This document shows, piece by piece, positions 46,787 through 55,053 of a stretch of DNA of 64,000 nucleotides (position 1 is its first letter; each line of letters begins with the position of its first letter). Both the position numbers and the translations under genes were made by a program. The DNA lies in contig NZ_FNDE01000009.1 of NCBI RefSeq assembly GCF_900099925.1, forward strand, positions 1 to 64,000, written 5' to 3'. This DNA is from Aneurinibacillus thermoaerophilus (lineage in GTDB: Bacteria; Bacillota; Bacilli; Aneurinibacillales; Aneurinibacillaceae). A model generated the notes under the pieces. The model saw nothing but the letters and a program-made list of their open reading frames with translations. It did not search any database and was not told where the DNA came from.

Positions 46787-46792
46787 GTTCCC
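46787..46792 (-). promoter_or_regulatory. Possible ECF-type -35 element
   Basis: GGAACC on the reverse strand, preceded by T/G-rich sequence, about 36 bases upstream of the sigma gene start. It resembles the GGAAC core of ECF promoters. No clear -10 (CGTC-like) is seen, so this is tentative. Confidence 0.25.
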
Positions 46793-46948
46793 AGTTTAAA
46801 AAAAAATAATTAAACCATTCACAACCAAAATATGGATATGACATCGACAAAAAACACCCTTTCAGGAGTTCTAAGATTCTGCAAGTTATTCCGCTATTCT
46901 GCCCGTTAGCCATCCATGCAGCACAAAAAAGTGCTGCACCATAGAGAA

Positions 46949-47166
46949 TGACCCCCTGTCAAGTAGACAGGAATAAAAAAGCACTTTTAAGCAGCCTGAG
47001 TCCTATATTCATAAGGACTCAGGTTATTTAATTTCTTTTGGAAATGTTGATGGTTATAAAAACGAATATATTTGTGTACGGCATCTTTCACCTCTTCAAC
47101 CGTGCGGAAAGAGTACAGATTGAAACACTCTGACTTGAAATGGCTGAAGAAGTTTTCCATGCTGCA
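46949..47166 (-). mobile_element. Right-end fragment of an IS3-family (IS150-type) insertion sequence
   Basis: The reverse strand encodes the last 57 residues of an IS3 OrfB transposase: MENFFSHFKSECFNLYSFRT, VEEVKDAVHKYIRFYNHQHF and NNLSPYEYRTQAA before the stop. The terminal end TGACCCCCTGTCAAGTAGACA-like sequence lies at 46949. The rest of the transposase, including most of the DDE core, and the left end are missing. The break near 47166 joins it directly to a truncated PepSY gene. Confidence 0.85.
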
Positions 47167-47176
47167 TATTGACTAA

Positions 47177-47548
47177 TATAGCGGAAAAATACTAGCAGAC
47201 TTACGTTTTCAAGATTATGGTCCATTAGCGAAAGCTATTTCCATTGGAGTTGCTTTACACGAAGGTCATTATTTTGGGCTAGCTAATCAATTGCTTGATC
47301 TAATTATCTGTCTTGGTCTTATAGGAATTACAATAAGCGGTGTGATCATGTGGTGGAAACGGAAACTAACTGGAAAATTCGGCACTCCATCCTTGCCAAA
47401 AGATTTTAAAATACAAAAAGGAGCCGCTTTTATTATCATTGTTTTTGGTGTCATTTTTCCGTTAGTTGAAATATCTCTATTAATTGTGTTAGCCTTAGAT
47501 TGGCTCGTAATTAAAAGAATGCCGGCAATAAAGCAATGGATTGGATAG
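47177..47548 (+). pseudogene. 5'-truncated PepSY-associated membrane protein gene
   Basis: In frame from 47177 (after a stop at 47174): YSGKILADLRFQDYGPLAKA, ISIGVALHEGHYFGLANQLL, then membrane helices (LDLIICLGLIGITISGVIMWW and a later pair near VFGVIFPLVEISLLIVLALDW). The SGxxL-D-ADY-P-A-KAIxxGxxLHEGxxFG pattern is the C-terminal part of PepSY-TM proteins (iron-regulated, about 450 residues). The N-terminal two thirds are gone at the junction with the IS fragment. Confidence 0.78.
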
Positions 47549-47591
47549 AGGATGCCATTGATGTAAATACTGTGTGCTGTAGGAGTTACTC

Positions 47592-47909
47592 ATGTACCGT
47601 ATCACAAGACTGATTCATCGCATAGCAGGAATAATCGGGGCCATTCTCATGCTGATTATGGCAATCACAGGATTGTTACTAAATCATCGATCATTCATTG
47701 GCTATAGTTCAGAAATGGAAATGAAGCTACAGAAATTTATATTTGGCCTTCACTCTGGAACAATAGGGAAAATGTCTATTGTATGGCTTACTGATGTAGG
47801 AGCGATTTGTATGATTGTGTTAAGTATGACAGGAATATGGATGTGGTTTAAAGGAGATCGCAAGATGAAACCTGTAGATACACGTTTAAAAAGGGGAAAT
47901 GATGAATGA
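47592..47909 (+). CDS. Small membrane protein, PepSY-associated TM type
   Basis: 105 residues with two or three hydrophobic helices: MYRITRLIHRIAGIIGAILM and VWLTDVGAICMIVLSMTGIWMW. The R-x-x-HRxxG...TGLLLNH pattern (LIHRIAGIIGAIL, TGLLLNHR) is that of PepSY-associated TM helices, whose His residues may bind heme or metal. It overlaps the following lipoprotein gene by four bases and follows the PepSY remnant, so the three formed an operon. Confidence 0.7.
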   Translation: MYRITRLIHRIAGIIGAILMLIMAITGLLLNHRSFIGYSSEMEMKLQKFIFGLHSGTIGKMSIVWLTDVGAICMIVLSMTGIWMWFKGDRKMKPVDTRLKRGNDE

Positions 47910-48376
47910 GAACCAAAAACGTTATATTTGCTTCACTTGTTTTGTTATTTGGTTTAGGACTAACTGGGTGTAGCTCTTCATCTCAACAACCAGCACAAGA
48001 TCATGTTCATCATGAAGAAGGACAACCTCATCAGCATGAAGGTGGAGATACAACGAGTCCTAATAATACTCAAGTAGAGAAAGCAATCAAAGATGAAATA
48101 CAAGGACTCGCTACCATTGAAAGCAATGTTAATAAAAATGATTTCCAAAGCGCTAGTACATTATTTGACCAAATTCATGAAGAGTATCATTCTGCTATAC
48201 TCCCTTCAGTAAAAGCCAAAAACGCAAAATTAGCTGAGGATATGCATGGTAAATTTGATGCTTTAGAAGACGCTATTAAGAATAAGGATAAAACCAAAAC
48301 GTTAAATATGATTAAAATAAATCGCGACAATCTCAATCAAGCTGCTAAAGAGTTAGGGATTTCATTAAAACAATAG
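47906..48376 (+). CDS. His-rich lipoprotein, probable metal-binding
   Basis: 156 residues. Lipobox: signal helix ASLVLLFGLGLTGC with Cys at 22. A His/Glu-rich segment follows (DHVHHEEGQPHQHEGGD, residues 32-48). The rest, about 55-156, is helical and charged (KNDFQSASTLFDQIHEEYHS, then KFDALEDAIKNKDK), suggesting a small helical bundle. The cluster of His suggests binding of a transition metal outside the cell. With the PepSY-type neighbours it suggests a metal-uptake or reductase module, now partly broken. The exact metal is not known. Confidence 0.7.
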   Translation: MRTKNVIFASLVLLFGLGLTGCSSSSQQPAQDHVHHEEGQPHQHEGGDTTSPNNTQVEKAIKDEIQGLATIESNVNKNDFQSASTLFDQIHEEYHSAILPSVKAKNAKLAEDMHGKFDALEDAIKNKDKTKTLNMIKINRDNLNQAAKELGISLKQ

Positions 48377-48395
48377 GTTTGGATACAGCGAGCCA

Positions 48396-48503
48396 ATGAA
48401 AACAAAAACAGAAGCAAGGAACGTATACACCAAAGAACAGGTAACGGCTCTGCTACAAGCAGTACGAGAAGAGGAGATTCAGATGTACTGGCAAATATGC
48501 TGA
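48396..48503 (+). pseudogene. Fragment of a tyrosine-type integrase
   Basis: Thirty-five codons read KTEARNVYTKEQVTALLQAV then REEEIQMYWQIC and stop. The ARNVYTxEQVxxLLxAVREE...YW pattern is the entry to the catalytic domain of phage-type tyrosine integrases. Nothing before or after continues the homology in frame. It is one of two integrase-like scraps in the element-like region. The rest of the 300 bases between the lipoprotein and the rsmF-like gene holds no gene. Confidence 0.45.
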
Positions 48504-48637
48504 GCAATGAAAAAGGTAACCAACAATCATCTGGTCAGTACTTCATAGAATTTGCTCTTGTTAGATGATATAACGCTGCGCTTGTCTACAAATTGTCCCC
48601 AATTCCCCTCTTATAAAAGACAACCTGTAATATAGAA

Positions 48638-48662
48638 AAACCCCTTAATTAATAAGGGGTTT
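48638..48662 (-). terminator. Terminator of the rsmF-like gene
   Basis: AAACCCCTT/AAGGGGTTT stem with a short AT loop, followed on the reverse strand by TTTTCT. It lies about 20 bases after the stop of the intact gene. Confidence 0.8.
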
Positions 48663-48673
48663 ATGACTATGTT

Positions 48674-48713
48674 TCATACACTCACACCCAGCGCAATCCT
48701 TTGGGATAATGGT
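48674..48713 (-). repeat. Direct repeat copy 2 (candidate attachment site), 3' end of the intact rsmF-like gene
   Basis: Matches 44924-44963 at 37 of 40 bases, including the codons for the last nine residues and the stop. It is part of the intact gene. Confidence 0.7.
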
Positions 48714-50037
48714 TCTTTAACTGTCCCTGCACCAGCTTGCCCCAGCCTAGCGGATAGCCATCCACCGTCACCACGTCCCAACCCTTTCCAGTCTTCTGCA
48801 CAAACAGGCTTTCCCCTTTTAAATACCGGTACACTTCATCGCTGTCAGTGGAAAAGTTGACATTCCGCTTCCATTCTCCGGGCTTCAGTGCCAGCGCCAG
48901 TGCGTGTGAAGGTTCAAACCGATCCTTCTTAACGGTTCCCATATGCCAGCCCGCCCGCGCGATCTTGAGTCCTTTCAAACTTGGCAGACCATCCGCCAAA
49001 AGGTAGAGTTGTTCACCGAACAACGCATACTGTCCTTCGGGGATAAATGTCAGCGTTTCGCGACAGAATGCTTCAAATAATTTGCGCGTAGCTGCGGGAA
49101 TCGGCTTTACCTTTCCTGCCCCCGGTTTTTCTGATCGCTCCCCAGTGCTAGCGCTCTTGCGCAGGCGGGCGAGAAAATGTCCCTCTCCGCTCAATTTGTG
49201 GGGCCAAAGGCGGTATGTATTCGCCAGTTTCCCACGCTCAAAGAAACATTCTCCCTGCGCCACCGGCTCCAGGGAAAATTCAGGGTGTGATAAAAGAAAC
49301 CTTTCAATCTGCCATTCATTTTCTTCTTCCGAAAATGTACAGGTGGAATATACCATCACGCCGCCTGGCTTCAGCATGATGGAAGCCGATTCCAAAATAT
49401 CCGCCTGCATGAATGCACAATGCCCTATCTTCTCTTCCGACCAATCATCGCACGCTTCCGGCAGCTTGCGGAACATCCCCTCGCCCGAGCACGGGGCATC
49501 CACCACAATCTTGTCAAAGAAACCGCGGAACCGTTCGGCCATACGTTCCGGCGTTTCATTCACCACTAAAATATTACGCGCCCCCCAGCGCTCCAGATTT
49601 TCTGAAAGCACTTTTACGCGGGTTGGGTGGATTTCATTCGCTACCAGCAAGCCGCTATTTCCAAGATAGCTGGAAATATGGGTTGATTTTCCACCTGGTG
49701 CTGCGCATAAATCAAGCACAATATCTCCTGGCTCTGGCTTGAGCGCTTCCACCACCGCCATTGCGCTTGGTTCTTGAATATAATATAGACCTGCTGCATG
49801 GTACGGATGCTTTCCAGGTCTATCCTTTTCATGATAATAAAACCCGAGCGGGCACCACGAAACCGGCGTCAAGGAAAACGGCATCTTTACGATGAATTCA
49901 TCCAGCGGTACTTTCGCCGGATTCAGACGCAATCCATGCGCTGCGCTCCCGGTATAACTCGCGAGAAATGCTGCCGCCTCCTGTTCACCAATCATCTGCT
50001 TTATCCGTTGCACAAAACGTTCAGGTAACGCTGTCAT
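48682..50037 (-). CDS. RsmF-like rRNA cytosine-C5 methyltransferase (NOL1/NOP2/Sun family)
   Basis: 451 residues from the ATG at 50037 (AAAGGATGG upstream; an ATG at 50046 and a longer frame to 50106 exist). Methyltransferase motifs: DLCAAPGGKSTHISSYLG near residue 110, NEIHPTRVKVL, DAPCSGEGMFRK with the catalytic Cys, and VYSTCTFSEEEN with the second Cys. The C-terminal part is the PUA-like RsmF extension. It methylates a cytosine in rRNA. The 3' end is duplicated 3.7 kb away. Confidence 0.9.
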   Translation of the reverse strand: MTALPERFVQRIKQMIGEQEAAAFLASYTGSAAHGLRLNPAKVPLDEFIVKMPFSLTPVSWCPLGFYYHEKDRPGKHPYHAAGLYYIQEPSAMAVVEALKPEPGDIVLDLCAAPGGKSTHISSYLGNSGLLVANEIHPTRVKVLSENLERWGARNILVVNETPERMAERFRGFFDKIVVDAPCSGEGMFRKLPEACDDWSEEKIGHCAFMQADILESASIMLKPGGVMVYSTCTFSEEENEWQIERFLLSHPEFSLEPVAQGECFFERGKLANTYRLWPHKLSGEGHFLARLRKSASTGERSEKPGAGKVKPIPAATRKLFEAFCRETLTFIPEGQYALFGEQLYLLADGLPSLKGLKIARAGWHMGTVKKDRFEPSHALALALKPGEWKRNVNFSTDSDEVYRYLKGESLFVQKTGKGWDVVTVDGYPLGWGKLVQGQLKNHYPKGLRWV

Positions 50038-50112
50038 TCTATCCATCCTTTTTTCTTGCTGTGATGCCAAATATATTACCAAAAATCGTCCAGAAAAACG
50101 AGGCAAAATGAA

Positions 50113-50154
50113 CAGAAGGGCGGGTGCCCGGTTAAAAGCCGGACATCCGCCCTT
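50113..50154 (-). terminator. Terminator of the stalk-domain protein gene
   Basis: AGGGCGG/CCGCCCT outer stem with an inner CCGG/CCGG, directly after the stop at 50170. A T-rich tail is short. Confidence 0.65.
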
Positions 50155-50169
50155 TACATGAAACCAAAA

Positions 50170-50835
50170 TTAGTTTGTTTTAATCGTTGTCTTGATATGG
50201 ACGGTCGCGTTTTTCGCATCCCATTCCACACTTGCACCTAACGCTTCGCTTACGAAACGCAACGGCACCATTGTACGATTGTTAACGATAGTAGCTTTTT
50301 GGTTCAGCTTTACTTTCTTGCCGTTCACCACAGCATTTTGGTCACCGATTTTAATCATCACTTTCCGGTTTCCTTTCGTCGCATACACAGTTTGTTTCTT
50401 GGCATCCCACTTGATTTCGGCTCCCAGTGCTTCGAAGATGCTGCGCAGCGGAACAACTGTGCGATTATTGATGATAATCGGCTTCTGGTTTGTAATCATA
50501 ATTTTGCCATTTATTTTAATTACGATTACACTCGGCTTTTTCGCCTCTTCTTTAGGCTTGTCCTCTTTTCCAGGAGTGACCGTGACAGAATCCCCCGTCG
50601 TTACCGTAACCGAATCTCCTGTCGTTGCTTTCCATTGCTTTTCAATGTTATCCATAATATGCTGTCTCGCCGTTTCGTTTTTTACGTGCTCCAAAGCGTT
50701 TTCAAGGCCAGTTTTCTTCGTGGTTGATTCCTGTTTCTGCGGCTTGGCTGTAGCATCCGCCGTTTGTGCGAACACGGAAGTCCCTCCCGCAAGCAAAGTT
50801 GCCGCCAGCAAACTGCTTACAATTTTCTTATTCAT
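50170..50835 (-). CDS. Secreted protein with copper-amine-oxidase-like stalk domains
   Basis: 221 residues. Signal peptide: MNKKIVSSLLAATLLAGGTS, cleavage near VFAQT. A charged linker with GDSVTVT repeated twice (residues 73-87) is followed by two copies of the PF07833-type domain: VIKINGKIMITNQKPIIINN, NRTVVPLRSIFEALGAEIKWDA and NGKKVKLNQKATIVNNRTMV with PLRFVSEALGASVEWDA. Such domains occur in cell-wall and surface proteins of Bacillales. It stands alone with AAAAGGAGAG upstream. Confidence 0.85.
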   Translation of the reverse strand: MNKKIVSSLLAATLLAGGTSVFAQTADATAKPQKQESTTKKTGLENALEHVKNETARQHIMDNIEKQWKATTGDSVTVTTGDSVTVTPGKEDKPKEEAKKPSVIVIKINGKIMITNQKPIIINNRTVVPLRSIFEALGAEIKWDAKKQTVYATKGNRKVMIKIGDQNAVVNGKKVKLNQKATIVNNRTMVPLRFVSEALGASVEWDAKNATVHIKTTIKTN

Positions 50836-50975
50836 GCCATTCTCTCCTTTTCATGATGATGTTTCGCCTGTACTGTCATAACTTTCGCAGAGAGGATATT
50901 TTTTCTGTCGCATTTTTCGACATAAATAAGAAAGGGCCCCGTCTATCATACAAATGGGGAATCGCTGTTACAGCT

Positions 50976-51215
50976 TTACAGCTTCAATAAGCGGATAAAT
51001 TCCTTATTGCGATGTACTCTTTCCATTTCGTCTGCCAAATCATATTTTTTCAGCAAATGAAATACGTAATTCAACTCTTCCTGCGTGCGTCCACTTTCCA
51101 AGTACGTGGGCAGCACCGCAACAATGCGATCCGGCAAATGCGGTGCGATGACTTCCAGTTTTTTACGTATATCTTCAAGCGAATGATCAAGATTGCAGGT
51201 TGATTTTTGCTCCAT
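50976..51215 (-). CDS. Small hypothetical protein
   Basis: 79 residues, MEQKSTCNLDHSLEDIRKKL then EVIAPHLPDRIVAVLPTYLE, helical and charged, no motif I recognise. GGAAGATAAT lies upstream of the ATG. It is divergent from the Na/Pi symporter gene. The codon use and a ribosome binding site support a real gene, but the family is unknown to me. Confidence 0.55.
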   Translation of the reverse strand: MEQKSTCNLDHSLEDIRKKLEVIAPHLPDRIVAVLPTYLESGRTQEELNYVFHLLKKYDLADEMERVHRNKEFIRLLKL

Positions 51216-51409
51216 ATTATCTTCCTTTCCCTTCGATACGTCATACTAGGTTTGCGTCTATTTTATACGCACCTGCCTGTACCGCTGGACATATGTATGG
51301 CTATAGACCCGTTATCTCCTTCGGGTCCATCCTTGTTTATCCGGGTCTGTCATGCCTGTCTCGTATTCCGCATACAAATGGGATAGATGCAGACGGAAGG
51401 AGAAAAAAA

Positions 51410-52333
51410 ATGCTCACTCTCGCGTTTCCTCTACTTGCGGGGCTTGGACTTTTCATGGGCGGCATGCATCTCATGCGACTCGGACTTTTTGCGCTCGCGG
51501 GCAAAAGCCTGCAAGGCTGGCTCACGCGCTTTACAAAAACGCCAACGCGCGGGCTCATCACAGGAACCATCGTGACAATGATTATCCAAAGCAGCAGCGC
51601 GGTAGCCATTGTAACCATCGGACTTGTAAACGCTAACCTGCTTTCGTTTCCACAAACGGTAGGAATTATCCTTGGGACGAATATTGGGACGACCTTCACC
51701 ACACAGCTCATCGCGCTTAATCCACAAAAATGGGCCCTTCCCATGTTCCTCATCGGCTGTTCCATTCTCTGGTTCCGCTCCCCCATCATACGGGCGATCG
51801 GCATATCCATATCCGGCTTTGGTTGCGTATTTCTTGGAATCCAGATGATGCAGATGATTGCTGTGCCATTGCAACATACACCGTTCTTTCTGTCAATGCT
51901 GGCGCGCCCAGAAGCAAGTTACTTCAACGGAATTTTCATCGGTACCATCTTCACGGCGCTTTTGCACAGCAGTTCGGCGGTAACAGCCATTACCATGGGA
52001 TTTATGAATGAAAACATCCTTTCTCTTGGCATGGGAATCGCCATTATTCTCGGCAGCAATATCGGCACGTGCATAACGGCAGTACTGGCAGCGATCGGCG
52101 GCAATGCGGCAGCGAAGCAAGTCGCTTGGGTTCACGTATTCTTGAATATTGCGGGCGTTCTTCTGTTTCTGCCGTTCATTTCGCAACTTGGGACGCTAGT
52201 ATCATTACTGACAAGCGATCCCGCGGTACAAATCGCCCACGCGCAAACGCTGTTCAATGTCATTTGTTCGCTCCTAGCGCTCCCGTTTGCGCATCCGATC
52301 GCAAAGGCAGCGCAATTTTTCATTAAAAAATAA
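51410..52333 (+). CDS. Na/Pi cotransporter family protein (NptA/YjbB type)
   Basis: 307 residues with about eight helices. The two inverted Na_Pi_cotrans repeats have the family motif QSSSAVAIVTIG near residue 65 and HSSSAVTAITMG near 190, each followed by GxNIGT (GTNIGTTFT, GSNIGTCIT). The C-terminal PhoU domain found in longer members is absent. It likely moves phosphate, or another anion, with sodium. The ATG at 51410 has GGAAGGAG upstream; the open frame from 51200 is not family-like. Confidence 0.87.
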   Translation: MLTLAFPLLAGLGLFMGGMHLMRLGLFALAGKSLQGWLTRFTKTPTRGLITGTIVTMIIQSSSAVAIVTIGLVNANLLSFPQTVGIILGTNIGTTFTTQLIALNPQKWALPMFLIGCSILWFRSPIIRAIGISISGFGCVFLGIQMMQMIAVPLQHTPFFLSMLARPEASYFNGIFIGTIFTALLHSSSAVTAITMGFMNENILSLGMGIAIILGSNIGTCITAVLAAIGGNAAAKQVAWVHVFLNIAGVLLFLPFISQLGTLVSLLTSDPAVQIAHAQTLFNVICSLLALPFAHPIAKAAQFFIKK

Positions 52334-52617
52334 GAAAAACTCACGATTTTATACCTCGCGAATTTTCTCTATCTGCACTAAGAGAGTAAGATAATGAATA
52401 ATACGCCCCTTCTTCCTTCGCGCCTTTTCACTTTCCACTCCACATCGAACCATACAAAGGTGAAACAGCAAACACGAGTGTCCCACTCTTCGAATTTACT
52501 CAAATGTTTTGGGGATGCAGCTTTTGACATGGACGTACGATAAAATGGTAACTTTGTAGAAAGATAACACAAGCGCAGGAAGAAAGGGCATATTTTTTAT
52601 CCTAGCTCCTTAGCATA
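52334..52617. other. Gap of about 280 bases without a confident gene
   Basis: Neither a clear terminator nor a promoter is visible between the convergent Na/Pi gene and deoC. A 64-codon frame on the reverse strand (52378-52572) has no family resemblance and no good ribosome binding site. Confidence 0.4.
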
Positions 52618-53298
52618 TTAATATTGCTCAGCGTTTGTGCCACCCTGAACGATAGCGACGCCACCACTCGTACCAATACGGGTCGCGCCGGCTTGAATCA
52701 TCGCTTCCGCATCTTCAAAGGTACGTACACCACCGGACGCTTTAACACCCATCTCTTCGCCAACCGTTTTTCGCATCAATGCCACATCTTCCACCGTCGC
52801 ACCGCCGCCTAAGAATCCAGTCGAAGTTTTGACAAAGTGCGCGCCCGCCTCTTTACTCAGGCGGCAAGCCCTCACTTTTTCCTCTTCCGTCAACAAACCG
52901 GTTTCAATAATTACTTTAACCAGCGCATCGTCACCAGCTACCGCCACAACCCCTGCGATATCCTGTAACACCGCTTCATCATCGCCCGATTTCAGCGCGC
53001 CGATATTGATAACCATATCGATCTCGTCTGCTCCGTCCTTAATCGCTCTCGCTGCTTCAAATGCTTTGACTTCAGCGATGCTTGCACCGAGTGGAAATCC
53101 GATTACGGTGGCGACTTTTATATCGCTGCCTACAAGATTCTGCTTTGCGCGTTCAACCCAATAAGGATTAATGCAAACAGCGAAAAATCGATGTTCTTTC
53201 GCTTCCTGGCATAGTTTATCGATCATCCCAGCTGTCGTTTCCGGCTTGAGCAACGTATGATCGATATAAGTTGCAAGCTTGCCCGGTTCCATTGTCAT
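52618..53298 (-). CDS. deoC: Deoxyribose-phosphate aldolase
   Basis: 226 residues. Class I aldolase signatures: [13 protein letters not shown] at the start, [13 protein letters not shown] near residue 60, [19 protein letters not shown] with Asp, and the Schiff-base Lys in [15 protein letters not shown] near 155, then [13 protein letters not shown]. It cleaves 2-deoxyribose 5-phosphate in nucleoside catabolism. The ATG has GAAAGGGG upstream and overlaps the NUDIX stop by four bases. Confidence 0.96.
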   Translation of the reverse strand: MTMEPGKLATYIDHTLLKPETTAGMIDKLCQEAKEHRFFAVCINPYWVERAKQNLVGSDIKVATVIGFPLGASIAEVKAFEAARAIKDGADEIDMVINIGALKSGDDEAVLQDIAGVVAVAGDDALVKVIIETGLLTEEEKVRACRLSKEAGAHFVKTSTGFLGGGATVEDVALMRKTVGEEMGVKASGGVRTFEDAEAMIQAGATRIGTSGGVAIVQGGTNAEQY

Positions 53299-53744
53299 GA
53301 TGTTTGCCCCTTTCGCGTACTAAGTCCTAACAGTTGATAGGCTTTTGCCAGAACGGAAATATTATTCTGGTACCCATGTTTCGTTTGTTTCTCCCATGCC
53401 GCTTCTGGCGACATCCATACTGCTGTGTTTATTTCTTCAAGTTGCGGCGCAAGCGTTCCCGACATCGCTTCCACAAGATAGTAATGAACTTCTTTTTTCA
53501 CGGCCCCAACTTTCGGATGGTAATAGTTATAATAAATCGTTTCCAGCGGCTGGACAACCTTTCCTTCAATTCCTGTCTCCTCTTTGATCTCTCTAAGCGC
53601 GGTCTCCTCCATCGTCTCGCCCTCTTCCTGCTTTCCCTTCGGCAGAGACGCTTTTAAATACCTGTCTTCAATAATCATGAGTTCGATCTTGTTGTCTTTT
53701 GTTCTCCTATATACAACGCCTCCTGCTGAAACCTCCTTTGCCAT
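53295..53744 (-). CDS. NUDIX hydrolase
   Basis: 149 residues. The Nudix box is complete: [20 protein letters not shown] followed by TGI near residues 36-58. The start [14 protein letters not shown] is typical. Substrate unknown: nucleoside diphosphates linked to another moiety, perhaps diadenosine polyphosphates or oxidised nucleotides. It is translationally coupled to deoC, suggesting nucleotide clean-up and salvage. Confidence 0.9.
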   Translation of the reverse strand: MAKEVSAGGVVYRRTKDNKIELMIIEDRYLKASLPKGKQEEGETMEETALREIKEETGIEGKVVQPLETIYYNYYHPKVGAVKKEVHYYLVEAMSGTLAPQLEEINTAVWMSPEAAWEKQTKHGYQNNISVLAKAYQLLGLSTRKGQTS

Positions 53745-53825
53745 TCAACATTCCTCCTTGCAAAAGCATCCTTTTTCAAAAGTTTATCTCACTCTGCCTG
53801 CCCTTTACCACTTTTTTTAGCATAT

Positions 53826-54905
53826 TTATTCGTAGCCACCGCTCCTCTTCTGTAAAGCCCGCTCGTCTGCCCCTAGTTTTTTCCATTCTTCCAAAACTTG
53901 TGTTCCGATGGTATCTTTAAACTGATAATAGACAGGCGCCAGGCGTTTTTTCCATGCTTCTTTCTCCTTATTTGTCTGCATATGAATATGAATCAAATTT
54001 TTTGCTTTCATTTCCGCGAGCGCCCTGTCGTTCATTTTTTTCGCGTACTGGCGAATCCAGGCCGTCGTTTCCGCCATTGCCGATTCAATTGCCGCCCGTT
54101 GCTTTGGGGACAACTTATCCCACGTCGTTTTATTTATTAATACAATATACCCAAGATAGCCATGATTACTAACTGTCATATGCCGCTGTACCTGGTATAA
54201 ACGTTTGCTGTAAATATTGGATAGCGTATTTTCTTCTCCCTCCACGTTTTTGAACTGCAATTGCCGGTACAAATCATTAAAAGAATAGCTTTCCGCTTTC
54301 GCGCCCAGCGCCCTGAATTGTGCTTGAAGAATCGGGCTTGCCATAATCCGAAATTTCATCTGCTTAAAATCCTCTGGATCAATGAGCGGCCGATTGGCGG
54401 TCATCTGCTTAAAGCCATTATCCCAAAGCGCCAGGCCTTTAATATTTTCGTCATTGATGGCCTTAAATAACAATTGGCCAAGCCGCCCGTCCATCGCTTC
54501 TTTTACTTCGCTTTCGTTTTTGAACGCATATGGCAAGTCCATAATCATCCAAGCCGGATAGCGCGAGGACAGCTTAGAGGTGGCAGGCGCAATCATTTCG
54601 ACTTTGCCTGTCTGCAAGGCCTGAAACTCTTTTTCGTCATCAAATAGTGTAGCGTTAGGATACACTCGGATTTCCACCATACCGTCCGTTTTTTCCCGAA
54701 CAAGCTGAGCGAACCTAGAAACAGCTAAGCCTTTCGGCGTATTTTCTGCTACCACATGGCTGAAGCGAATGATAACTTTTTTGTCCAACCCTTCCTGTTC
54801 AGCATCATAATGTACAGGCTCTTTCGCGCTGAAGCCGAAACCGACAGCAATCGAAATGGCTAATCCTGCAAGCAGAAATACAATCAACCACCCAAGGGAT
54901 TTCAC
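53826..54905 (-). CDS. dctB: C4-dicarboxylate-binding protein DctB (TRAP DctP-type)
   Basis: 359 residues. One N-terminal membrane segment (LGWLIVFLLAGLAISIAVGF) anchors an extracytoplasmic DctP-type binding domain: IIRFSHVVAENTPKGLAVSR, VRVYPNATLFDDEKEFQALQ-like and DLPYAFKNESEV, with FRIMASPILQAQFRALGAK. There are no TRAP membrane subunits here. In B. subtilis DctB acts with DctS to sense fumarate and succinate. The start is GTG with AAAAGGAG upstream. It follows dctP in a four-gene set. Confidence 0.9.
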   Translation of the reverse strand: MKSLGWLIVFLLAGLAISIAVGFGFSAKEPVHYDAEQEGLDKKVIIRFSHVVAENTPKGLAVSRFAQLVREKTDGMVEIRVYPNATLFDDEKEFQALQTGKVEMIAPATSKLSSRYPAWMIMDLPYAFKNESEVKEAMDGRLGQLLFKAINDENIKGLALWDNGFKQMTANRPLIDPEDFKQMKFRIMASPILQAQFRALGAKAESYSFNDLYRQLQFKNVEGEENTLSNIYSKRLYQVQRHMTVSNHGYLGYIVLINKTTWDKLSPKQRAAIESAMAETTAWIRQYAKKMNDRALAEMKAKNLIHIHMQTNKEKEAWKKRLAPVYYQFKDTIGTQVLEEWKKLGADERALQKRSGGYE

Positions 54906-55000
54906 GTTACATTCTCCTTTTCCTGCTTTCGTATTCCTATCATAGCATAAGAAAAACTCGCAGATATTGCACGCTCGTCCTTTTTCTTTCCATCAAAAAA

Positions 55001-55025
55001 GCGTCGGCTATATTCTAGCCGACGC
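55001..55025 (-). terminator. Terminator of dctP
   Basis: Perfect 9-base stem GCGTCGGCT/AGCCGACGC, followed on the reverse strand by TTTTTTGATGG. It lies between dctP and dctB. Confidence 0.87.
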
Positions 55026-55053
55026 GCAAATTGTTGCTAAAACAAACCGCCAA

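Noticed and set aside
52378-52572. 64-codon reverse-strand frame between the Na/Pi gene and deoC
   Set aside because: No ribosome binding site, no family resemblance, composition unlike neighbouring proteins.
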